Assembly (NCBI GenBank): GCA_964620345.1 | Contig: CAZUHK010000029.1 | Span: 1-21,293, forward strand | DNA: 21,293 nucleotides | Reading direction: 5' to 3' | Origin: CAZUHK01 sp964620345 | GTDB lineage: Bacteria > Planctomycetota > Phycisphaerae > Phycisphaerales > Zrk34 | Shown here: positions 14,757 to 21,218 of the stretch, one piece after another | Layout: each line of letters begins with the position of its first letter | Position numbering within the stretch: position 1 is the first letter of the stretch | Position numbers and translations under genes: made by a program | The notes under the pieces: generated by a model | The model's database searches: none | The model's input: the letters and a program-made list of their open reading frames with translations, nothing else | What the model was told of the DNA's origin: nothing

Positions 14757-15149
14757 TTATTCCTCCGCGGCCTGGGCGTTGTCCTTTCCTGATGGCTGGC
14801 AGCAGGCGCAGCCGGTGATCTTCCGCCTGAGCCACCAGCCGCCGATGAACAGAACCCATGCGGGCCCGACCACGCTGGCGACGGAGATCACGTGCTTGTC
14901 GAACAGGCCTTGGGGCGTGGGCAGCAGGCCCAGGCGAAACTCATCGCGCCGCTGGGTCTGGTAGCGCCGCTCGCCTTCGTCGAACATGCCGGTGCCGGCC
15001 AGCGGGTCGTCCGCTTCGGACTGCACTTCGACACGCTCGACGACGGTGAACTTCGTGTAGGCATCCCCGCCGGTCGCCTGCCAGGCGATCAGCATGGCGA
15101 TGGTGATCGCCATCGGAATGGCCCAGTAGATGAGGGTCAGCTTGCACAT
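14757..15149 (-). CDS. Small two-TM membrane protein with CxCC tail
   Basis: The 130-residue protein has transmembrane segments at about 4-24 (LIYWAIPMAITIAMLIAW) and 87-107 (VISVASVVGPAWVLFIGGWWL), a loop of about 60 charged residues between them, and a cytoplasmic-type basic tail LRRK followed by GCACCQP (Cys114, 116, 117). No family was recognised. It starts 28 bases after the stop of the DUF3179-FGE gene and probably belongs to the same transcript. An AGGAG occurs about 17 bases before the ATG and a GGAA about 11 bases before it. The Cys-rich tail fits the metal/thiol theme of its neighbours, but its role is unknown. Confidence 0.75.
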   Translation of the reverse strand: MCKLTLIYWAIPMAITIAMLIAWQATGGDAYTKFTVVERVEVQSEADDPLAGTGMFDEGERRYQTQRRDEFRLGLLPTPQGLFDKHVISVASVVGPAWVLFIGGWWLRRKITGCACCQPSGKDNAQAAEE

Positions 15150-15177
15150 GCTTTGATTCCGATGCTCCTGGCCCGGC

Positions 15178-17130
15178 TTAGTCGATGTCTTGCACGCAGC
15201 GAAAGCCGACGTTGTTGAACGCATGGTTCGGCGGGCTGGCGCCGCGGTAGTGGCTGTTGTAGGCCGCGCAGTAGTCGGGGCTGCAGAACCAGCTTCCGCC
15301 GCGGGCGACGCGCTTGTCGCCGCTCGCCGAGCCGGTCGGATTGTCGGTGGGGCTGTTGGCGTAGTAGTCGCCGGCGTACCGGTCGGCGGTCCATTCCCAG
15401 ACGTTGCCGATCATGTCGTGCACACCCGCCTCGTTCGCCGCGAACGTGCCGACGGGCGTGGTCGTGAATGATCCGTCGATACGCTTGCGGGTCTTCGGAA
15501 AACTGCCGTGCCAGACGTTGGCATGGATGATGCGTTCGATGGCCGGCGTGTCTCGCGTGCCGTGCGCGTGGTGCGGGCCGTGGTCGGTCGCGCTGGGATG
15601 CGAGGCCCGTTCGCCCTGCCCCGCGGTGTCGTGCGATTGCCCGGCCAAGGCATGGGCGTGAGCGTCGTCGTCTTCACCGGCGGGCTTGGGCTGCTGGTCT
15701 GGCGAGGGGTCGGCGGTGACTTGCCTGCCGCCGCCGGATCGCGCGGCGTATTCCCACTCGGCCTCGGTCGGCAGCCGCTTGCCCGCCCACTTCGCATACG
15801 CCACCGCGTCGTGCCAGGTGACGTTGACCACCGGGTGATCCAGGCGTTGGGCGTAGGACGATCCGGGGCCGTCGGGGTGACGCCAGTTCGCACCCTTGAT
15901 CTTGCGGAAGTCCGAGTCGCCCTCCACAAAACCCCACGCATAGCCATCCCGCTCGGCACGGGTGACGTGACCGGTCGCCTCGATGAACGCGGCGAACTGG
16001 CGATTGGTCACCTCGTGCTTGTCGATCAGAAACGGGTCGAGCCGCACCGCGTGCGCCGGCTTCTCATCATCGTGGCCGTGCGCGCTGCCCATCACGAACC
16101 GCCCGCCTTCCATGCGGATCATGCCCGTCGCGTCGTCGCCCGGCGCTTTCGCTTCATACACATCGGTCTTGGGATGGAACGCCACCCACGCGAACCAGAA
16201 GGTATGGACGGTCCGGGCCTCGGCCGGCGCTTCGATGACCGCGACGTTGCCCGCGTCGTCGGCCTCGAGCGTGATCGTTTGATCGCCGAATCGATCGGTG
16301 ACCTCGCCGCCGGCCTTGACGATCTGCGCAACGGGGTAGGCCCGGCTCTCATCGCCGATCCGCACGCCGACCACCGGCTCCTTGTGCTTCATGCGATGGT
16401 CGTGGTGGGCCACGGGGAACATCAGCCGATCGTTGGAAAAGTACCGCGCGTACGGATTGCGCGTGTAGTCGCGGCGGTGGCCGGTCTGCGTGGTCACGAC
16501 GCTGGCTTTGGGGTGGTTCTTCTTGAGTTTGCCGAACGTCGTGATCGACCACGGCAGGTGCTTGAGCGCCTCGCCGGCGTGCGGCCCGCTGACCGCTTGA
16601 AGGCCCACCTGCGACCACAGCGCGTTGTGCTTGCGGTCGTAGAGCAGGACGTTGGAGTTGTGCAGCAAACCGCTGATGCCGAACTCCAGCGTCGCATCGC
16701 CCATGCGGCGATCGACCACGCTGACCGAATCGCACAGAGGGCAGTAGATCACCGCGATCGGCACGTCGCCGAGCTTGTCGTTGATCGCTTCGTGCCAGTT
16801 GAGCACCTTGATCGGGTAGGCGCCGGTCGCGTCGCCGAGGGTGACGACGACCATGCGGTCGCCATCGGCAAACTTCGTGTCGCTGGCGGCCGCGGTCTTC
16901 GGGTCGGTCAGCGAGGGGATGCCATCCTTCGGCGGGCCGCCGGCGCGGATCTGGTCGCGCGGGATCGTCAGGCCCCGGGTGTTGAACTGCGCAAGGGCAT
17001 CGGCTCGGCCGGTCCGCTTGGTGCCGGATTGGGCGAACACCGTTAGCGTCATGGCCAGTGCGGCCACGCCAGCCATCGCCGCGGTCCATTTCGCCATGTT
17101 GCCAATGGCTTTGCTGTGTGCTGCGGTCAT
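15178..17130 (-). CDS. Exported DUF3179-FGE (formylglycine-generating enzyme-like) fusion
   Basis: The 650-residue protein has a signal peptide or anchor (hydrophobic residues about 15-33), a DUF3179 domain at about 55-320 and an FGE-sulfatase (SUMF1-type, PF03781) domain at about 335-650. The DUF3179 part keeps the YCPLC motif (Cys130, Cys133) and GISGLLHNSNVLLYDR. The FGE part has the usual opening (MIRMEGGRFVMGS, HEVTNRQFAAFIEATGHVT), PVVNVTWHDAVAYAKWAGKRLPTEAEWEYAARSG, GNVWEWTADRY and the terminal block RGGSWFCSPDYC...VGFRC. Cys616 and Cys621 match the copper-binding active-site pair (C-x4-C) of true FGEs. An insert at about 488-524 is rich in His and Asp. The start at 17130 has a strong AAGGAG. 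No sulfatase is in the window, so its substrate is unknown. It heads the envelope gene run. Confidence 0.9.
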   Translation of the reverse strand: MTAAHSKAIGNMAKWTAAMAGVAALAMTLTVFAQSGTKRTGRADALAQFNTRGLTIPRDQIRAGGPPKDGIPSLTDPKTAAASDTKFADGDRMVVVTLGDATGAYPIKVLNWHEAINDKLGDVPIAVIYCPLCDSVSVVDRRMGDATLEFGISGLLHNSNVLLYDRKHNALWSQVGLQAVSGPHAGEALKHLPWSITTFGKLKKNHPKASVVTTQTGHRRDYTRNPYARYFSNDRLMFPVAHHDHRMKHKEPVVGVRIGDESRAYPVAQIVKAGGEVTDRFGDQTITLEADDAGNVAVIEAPAEARTVHTFWFAWVAFHPKTDVYEAKAPGDDATGMIRMEGGRFVMGSAHGHDDEKPAHAVRLDPFLIDKHEVTNRQFAAFIEATGHVTRAERDGYAWGFVEGDSDFRKIKGANWRHPDGPGSSYAQRLDHPVVNVTWHDAVAYAKWAGKRLPTEAEWEYAARSGGGRQVTADPSPDQQPKPAGEDDDAHAHALAGQSHDTAGQGERASHPSATDHGPHHAHGTRDTPAIERIIHANVWHGSFPKTRKRIDGSFTTTPVGTFAANEAGVHDMIGNVWEWTADRYAGDYYANSPTDNPTGSASGDKRVARGGSWFCSPDYCAAYNSHYRGASPPNHAFNNVGFRCVQDID

Positions 17131-17263
17131 GCCATCGCTCCTTAGGGTCGATGGTCATGGGTCGCACAAAACGGCATTCACCTTACACCGCAGCCCGCGG
17201 TTTTCTGGCGCGGGTAGAAGCTCAGCACGTAAGGTCGGGCGACTTCGTGCGACTCACCAGCAC
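17131..17263. promoter_or_regulatory. Divergent intergenic region, DUF3179-FGE / SpoIIE phosphatase
   Basis: These 133 bases separate divergent genes and must hold the promoter of the long minus-strand run and that of the phosphatase gene, unless the latter starts further right. The only clear element is the AAGGAG ribosome binding site of the DUF3179-FGE gene at its left edge. No confident -35/-10 pair was assigned. Confidence 0.35.
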
Positions 17264-18169
17264 ATGTCTTCCCACAATCCGAGCCAGCCCGACACCCCGC
17301 ACGCCGCGGACACGACAATGGTCATCGCACCTGATCGGCCCGAACAGCGGTTGGACTGCCTTGAAGTCTGGGGCGGCAGCAGCGGCATCGACAGCGCCGT
17401 CGGCGTGACCGGATTGGACGTGTGGGCCTATTCGCAACCGGCGGACGACGTCGCCGGCGGCGATCTCTATCTGGTCTCCATGTGCGCTTGCGCCGAGGTG
17501 TCCCGATTCCTCGTGGCCGACGTCACCGGCCACGACGCCCAGGCGGCGCACGTCGCCATGCGGCTGCGAAAGCTCATGCGAAAGCACATCAACAAGCCCG
17601 ATCAGACCCGCCTGGCCTGCTCGCTGAACCGGGACTTCGACGGCATGACCCGCCACGGCAAGTTCGCCACCGCCATCCTCGCGACCTTCTTCCCGCCGTC
17701 CCGCCATCTGATCGTCTGCAACGCCGGGCATCCCCGACCGCTCTGGTACCAGGCCGCCCGCGACCGGTGGTCCGTCCTCGACCCCCGCGAAACCGACGCC
17801 GCCGAGGACGTCGGCAACCTCCCGCTGGGCATCAGCGATGACGCGCCCTACGAGCAGTTCGCCGTCCGGTTGGCGCGCGACGATCTCGTCCTGGTCTACA
17901 CCGATGGCGTGACCGAAGCCCGCACCGCCGATGGCAAGATGCTCGGCGAGGCCGGCGTGCTCGACCTCGTGCGGCAACTGGACTCAAGCGACGCGCCGCG
18001 GTTCATGTCATCGCTGCGATCGTCACTCGCTCAAGCCGTCAGCGAAAGCTTGCGGGCCGACGATGTCACCCTCCTCCTGCTCAAAGCCACCGCCGACCAA
18101 CCGCCGCGACAAAGCATCACCCAGAAACTCCGCGTCACCGCCAAGATGCTCGGCCTGCTGCGGTCGTGA
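17264..18169 (+). CDS. SpoIIE-type PP2C serine phosphatase
   Basis: The 301-residue protein is almost entirely a SpoIIE/RsbU-type phosphatase domain. The metal-binding motifs are present: DDVAGGDLYL (61-70), LVADVTGHDAQAA (84-95, with Asp86), the NAGHPRPLWY block, VLVYTDGVTEAR and the C-terminal DDVTLLLLK. Such enzymes dephosphorylate anti-sigma-factor antagonists in partner-switching systems. No sensor domain, membrane segment or anti-sigma antagonist neighbour is seen here. The start is uncertain: 17264 and 17318 are both ATG, neither with a strong ribosome binding site; the frame remains open upstream of 17264 into the region antisense to the FGE gene, but that part has no protein-like character. 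A basic C-terminal extension (about 25 residues) follows the domain. Confidence 0.88.
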   Translation: MSSHNPSQPDTPHAADTTMVIAPDRPEQRLDCLEVWGGSSGIDSAVGVTGLDVWAYSQPADDVAGGDLYLVSMCACAEVSRFLVADVTGHDAQAAHVAMRLRKLMRKHINKPDQTRLACSLNRDFDGMTRHGKFATAILATFFPPSRHLIVCNAGHPRPLWYQAARDRWSVLDPRETDAAEDVGNLPLGISDDAPYEQFAVRLARDDLVLVYTDGVTEARTADGKMLGEAGVLDLVRQLDSSDAPRFMSSLRSSLAQAVSESLRADDVTLLLLKATADQPPRQSITQKLRVTAKMLGLLRS

Positions 18170-18179
18170 CCGACGCACC

Positions 18180-18230
18180 ATGCATCGCGCCCTGTCCCTC
18201 CTCGCCTATGCCCTGTTCACGATCGACTGA
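18180..18230 (+). pseudogene. Truncated start of a small membrane-protein gene
   Basis: Ten bases after the phosphatase stop, an ATG opens a 16-codon frame, MHRALSLLAYALFTID, that looks like the first transmembrane segment of a membrane protein. It ends at the TGA formed by the ACTGATAGG opening of repeat copy A, so the rest of the gene appears replaced by the repeat. It may also be a chance frame; the hydrophobic pattern is the main support. Confidence 0.4.
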
Positions 18231-18284
18231 TAGGAATTGATTCCAGGCGGGCCGGGGTCAGGGGCTTGGGGGGGTGAGGGGTTA
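18226..18284 (+). repeat. G-rich ~60-bp repeat, copy A
   Basis: A 59-base unit starting ACTGATAGGAATTGATTCC, followed by a core with five G-tracts (GGGCC, GGGG, GGGG, a run of seven G, GGGG) separated by two- to three-base spacers, and ending GAGGGGTTA. It is followed by an 8-base partial copy (ACTGATAG) and a 10-base partial copy (ACTGATAGGA) before copy B. Copies A, B and C are in the same orientation. Confidence 0.85.
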
Positions 18285-18301
18285 CTGATAGACTGATAGG
18301 A

Positions 18302-18361
18302 ACTGATAGGAAATTTGATTTCAGGCGGGCCGGGATCGGGGGCTTGGGGGGTGAGGGGTTA
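18302..18361 (+). repeat. G-rich ~60-bp repeat, copy B
   Basis: A 60-base unit that matches copies A and C except for a few bases (for example ATCGGGGGC in place of GTCAGGGGC). Its right end GAGGGGTTA abuts the truncated signal-peptide gene on the minus strand. The last A may belong to either side. Confidence 0.88.
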
Positions 18362-18452
18362 TCCGCGATGGTGGCAGATCTTCCGCCGCCAGCATCAGGG
18401 GCTGGGCGAGAAGGGCGGCCAGTGCCGCCAAAATTGTCGTGGCTTGGGTCAT
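18321..18452 (-). pseudogene. Truncated exported-protein gene, signal peptide only
   Basis: Reading leftwards from an ATG at 18452 with an excellent ribosome binding site (AGGAGAACGAATT), the frame encodes a clean signal peptide, MTQATTILAALAALLAQPL, with cleavage expected after MLAA. After about seven more residues it runs straight into repeat copy B, picks up Pro/Ser-rich repeat-encoded residues and stops. The real mature domain is therefore missing. An upstream in-frame ATG at 18479 overlaps the stop of the glycosidase fragment (ATGA), so the two genes were once a translationally coupled pair. The original function cannot be told. Confidence 0.65.
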
Positions 18453-18475
18453 AATTCGTTCTCCTGGTTTGTTGC

Positions 18476-18781
18476 TCATGGTCTTCTCTCCTCGTCGGGT
18501 ATGGCGTCAGACAGCGTCAGTGGCGCCACCTCCAGCCAGCCATGGTCATCGATTCCGCGCATGCTGGCGTGGGTCACTCCGCTGACGCGGACGACGTACA
18601 ACCGACCGGCGTCCTCGACGATCTCCGGTGCCTGCAGGTCGGGGAAGATCGCCAGCGGCTCGGCGGATGAATCAAAACAACAGGGATCGCTTGAAGCATA
18701 CACCACCGTCGGCGCGGGCGTCTGGACACCCTCGCGCTGCCGGTCCCGCACAAAGAGCCAATAGGTATCGCCCTGCCGACA
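18476..18781 (-). pseudogene. C-terminal fragment of a beta-propeller glycosidase-like protein
   Basis: About 100 residues on the minus strand have the look of GH32/GH43-type five-bladed propeller enzymes: GDTYWLFVRDRQ, VVYASSDP, LQAPEIVEDAGRLYVVRVSG and a C-terminal GWLEVAPLTL strand. Only the last part of the fold is present. The frame stays open to an ATG at 18826, but beyond about 18781 the sequence belongs to a transposase remnant on the other strand, so that ATG is not the original start. The 5' two-thirds of the gene were lost at the junction. Its stop overlaps the next gene by ATGA. Confidence 0.6.
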
Positions 18782-18787
18782 CACGGC

Positions 18788-18985
18788 AACCGCGCGTGCT
18801 CGAAGGTGCGGGCGCTGGTCGAGCATCCCTTCGCGTGGATGGAGCAGATGGGCTATCGCAAGGCGAGGTATCGGGGCCTGACGCGCAACGGCCTGGACTT
18901 CGGCCTCACGGCGTTGGCCTACAACATCAAGCGGAGTCTGAGTCTGCTGGGCATGGCGTTATGCCCACTGCCCAAGGCGGCGTGA
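18788..18985 (+). pseudogene. DDE transposase C-terminal remnant (IS5-like)
   Basis: The plus-strand frame from about 18788 to the stop at 18983-18985 reads as the last 65 residues of an IS4/IS5-type DDE transposase: a SKVRALVEHPFAWMEQMGY block containing the conserved Glu of the DDE triad region, followed by RKARYRGLTRNGLDFG and LTALAYNIKRSLSLL. There is no N-terminal or central part, so the copy is inactive. It joins the glycosidase fragment directly, marking an insertion followed by deletion. Confidence 0.75.
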
Positions 18986-19134
18986 GCGCGATCGCTGCGC
19001 GCTGATCGCGGCCAAACGGCTCGAAAACGACCTCAAACCACCACGGCACAAGCCCTCCGCGGCTCGCCAACCGCGGCAAAACGTCGCCCTAACCCCATCA
19101 CGCCGATACAGCAGATTATTCAGAGGACCCAGAA
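18986..19134. other. Tail of insertion-sequence remnant, no gene
   Basis: About 150 bases between the transposase stop and the terminator hold no supported gene. The stretch CAGATTATTCAGAGGACCC at 19112-19130 resembles the terminal inverted repeats of some IS elements and is a possible right end of the remnant, but no left partner is present to prove it. Confidence 0.35.
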
Positions 19135-19165
19135 GTAAAAAACCCGGCCGATGGGCCGGGTTTAT
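19135..19165 (-). terminator. Rho-independent terminator of the choice-of-anchor I gene
   Basis: On the minus strand a GC-rich stem (AACCCGGCC, loop CATC, GGCCGGGTT) is followed by a run of T (the six A at 19137-19142 on the plus strand). It lies about 35 bases after the stop at 19198, as expected for a strong intrinsic terminator. Confidence 0.9.
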
Positions 19166-19197
19166 AAGGAGAACGCGGTTCGAGTCAGAGGAATCGC

Positions 19198-20925
19198 TCA
19201 CGCACGCCGGCGTCGCAGCAGGCCCAGCCCGCCCAGGCCCAGCAGCGCCAGGGCGCTGGGCTCGGGGACGATGCTGTAGACCGCCGTGTCGCCGGTGACC
19301 TCATAGCTCACGACCAGCAGCGCCTTGCCGGTCGGGCTGTCGGCCGCGTCGATGAACAGCAGCCCCTCCGGGCCGGTGAACGAGTTGGCGAAGGCGGCGG
19401 CGAGCTCGGCGTCGGTCGGGTCGTCGGAGTCCACCGCGGCGGCGAGGGTCGCGACCTCGAAGGCGAAGTCGCGGTCGTTCAGGTAGCTCTGGAACTCCAC
19501 GGCCGTGGGATCGGTGATGTCGAAGACCATGATGCCGCCCACGTCTTCCATCCCCACGAACACGAGCGTTCGGCCGTTGACGGTCCCCACGGCGATGCCT
19601 TCGGGTTCGGGGCCTTGCGCGTCGCTCTTGCTGTCGAATTCGGGGCTGTCGCTGTCCGAGTTGAAGTTCGCGGGGATCAGCTCGGCGATCTTCTGCTCGA
19701 TCATGTCGCCGGAGTCGAACACCAGGTTGCCCGCGGCGTCGCGGATCGTGAACGAGCGGGCGCCGAAGCTGAACAGCTCCTCGAACTCGCCGTCGCCGTC
19801 GGTGTCGCCGTCCACCTTCGAGACGTTGAGCCGACCGAGCTGATCATTGTCTTTGAGCGTGGGGTCCGTGAACACGCCGGTGTCCAGCGTCAGGTCTTTG
19901 ACCCGCTCGTCTTCGCCGCGGTCGTCGCCCTCGTTGGCCATGACCAGGAAGGTATCGCCGTTGGCGGTGAAGTTGGCGATGGCGTCGGACATGAACATGC
20001 CCTTGACCGGGTGGGTGGTGATGTTGATCGCGCTGTCCTTGTCCGAGGCGTCCAGACCCTGGCCGGAGATGCTGTGGTCCTTGGTGCCCAGCGGGACGAC
20101 ATCGGTGATCGTGTCCGTGTCTAAGTTGAGGATCGCCAGCGCGTTGTTCTCCTGCAGCGTGATCCACGCGGTGCTGGAGTCGGGCGAGATCGTGATGAAC
20201 TCCGGCTCGAGGTCCTTGGAGACGGTGGTGTCAGCCTCGGTGAAGCCAGCGGTGTTGTCCGGGTCGCCGAAGATCCGCACGCCGCTGGTCTGCAGCGCGG
20301 CCTTCTGGCCGTCGAAGGCGTTGAACGAGGCGGTGATCATGTCACCGGTGGTCAGCGCAGCGACGTTGGTCGTGTCGACCCCGCCGACCGGGGCGAAGAT
20401 GCCGATCGCCCCCTCGGGGTCCAGCGCGTTGTCATAATCGGGCTCGCCCTCGTGGGCGATGAGGATCTTGCTGCCGTCGGGCGTGAAGGTGACCATGTCC
20501 GGCGTGGCGCCGACGCCGATGGTAGAGCCGAGCTGCGCGAGCGTGTTAGCGTCGAAGAAGCTCAGCGTGCCGTTAACCCCGTCGCCGAGGCTGGCGACCA
20601 CCGCGACCACGTCGCCGAACACCGCCGAGCTGGTCACTTCACCGCCGCCGACGGTCAGCGTGGAGCCGAACTTAAAGATCGACGTGGGGTCGTTGATGTC
20701 CAGCACGTCCAGGCCCCCGGCCTCGCCGTTGACCACGAACAGCCGGTTGGAACCTTTGTGGAACGAGGCGATCTCAGAAGCGCTCTTGTCGAAATTAGGC
20801 GAATGCGAAAACTGACCGATGCGCGAAAGCTCGAACGCGTTGCCATTGGCCAACGCAAGGGTCGACGACAGGCCCACGATCAAGGCCAAAGCGGCGGGCG
20901 TCCATTTTCTCAGTTCAGTGATCAT
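19198..20925 (-). CDS. Choice-of-anchor I family beta-propeller protein with PEP-CTERM tail
   Basis: The 575-residue protein has a signal peptide (ALALIVGLSSTLALA, cleavage near residue 26), a long beta-propeller region of the choice-of-anchor I / esterase-like kind (NRLFVVNGEAGGLDVLDI, VGATPDMVTFTPDGSKILIAHEGEPD, EPEFITISPDSSTAWITLQENNALAILNL, PEGIAVGTVNGRTLVFVGMED) and a C-terminal PEP-CTERM sorting signal at about 553-575: VPEPSA, a Leu/Gly hydrophobic helix, then RRRRA. PEP-CTERM proteins are processed by an exosortase during export, often linked to exopolysaccharide; no exosortase gene is in the window. The start at 20925 has a strong AAGGAG. The gene has its own terminator and lies between direct repeat copies B and C. 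The function of the propeller is unknown; Ca-binding-like DSD/DTDGDGE motifs occur at mid-length. Confidence 0.92.
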   Translation of the reverse strand: MITELRKWTPAALALIVGLSSTLALANGNAFELSRIGQFSHSPNFDKSASEIASFHKGSNRLFVVNGEAGGLDVLDINDPTSIFKFGSTLTVGGGEVTSSAVFGDVVAVVASLGDGVNGTLSFFDANTLAQLGSTIGVGATPDMVTFTPDGSKILIAHEGEPDYDNALDPEGAIGIFAPVGGVDTTNVAALTTGDMITASFNAFDGQKAALQTSGVRIFGDPDNTAGFTEADTTVSKDLEPEFITISPDSSTAWITLQENNALAILNLDTDTITDVVPLGTKDHSISGQGLDASDKDSAINITTHPVKGMFMSDAIANFTANGDTFLVMANEGDDRGEDERVKDLTLDTGVFTDPTLKDNDQLGRLNVSKVDGDTDGDGEFEELFSFGARSFTIRDAAGNLVFDSGDMIEQKIAELIPANFNSDSDSPEFDSKSDAQGPEPEGIAVGTVNGRTLVFVGMEDVGGIMVFDITDPTAVEFQSYLNDRDFAFEVATLAAAVDSDDPTDAELAAAFANSFTGPEGLLFIDAADSPTGKALLVVSYEVTGDTAVYSIVPEPSALALLGLGGLGLLRRRRA

Positions 20926-21218
20926 GCGAGTCTCCTTGAGTTTGAGCTGACCTGACGAATTCGGCCGCCCGGCATCAACACCAACCGGCACGGCCCACAA
21001 CTGAGGTGGAGGTTATCGCCGCAGCATTAACAGCCGATTAGCGGACCTTGAGCTTACCGTTAATTAATTCCGGGCGGCGCGGATGCTCGAAATGCTCAAA
21101 GCAGAGACATTTACGGTGTCGGGGCACACACGGTGTCGAATACCGGTTTGCGATCAAGCGCGAGGACCACAAAGAGGAAGCGGCCAAGCAAGCGCTCAGC
21201 GTCAGTCTGTTTCTCGTT
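20926..21218. promoter_or_regulatory. Upstream region of the choice-of-anchor I gene
   Basis: These 293 bases separate the PEP-CTERM gene from repeat copy C and must carry its promoter. A local AT-rich patch (GTTAATTAATTCC at about 21059-21071) stands out but no sigma-70 -35/-10 pair was assigned. The right half overlaps a possible partial reading frame on the plus strand, described separately. Confidence 0.4.

Noticed and set aside
18315..18764. 149-codon plus-strand frame starting in repeat copy B
   Set aside because: The beginning is translated repeat and the rest is antisense to the signal-peptide gene and glycosidase fragment; no ribosome binding site.
18959..19201. 80-codon minus-strand frame after the choice-of-anchor I gene
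   Set aside because: It spans the strong terminator and the IS remnant, has no ribosome binding site and no protein-like pattern.
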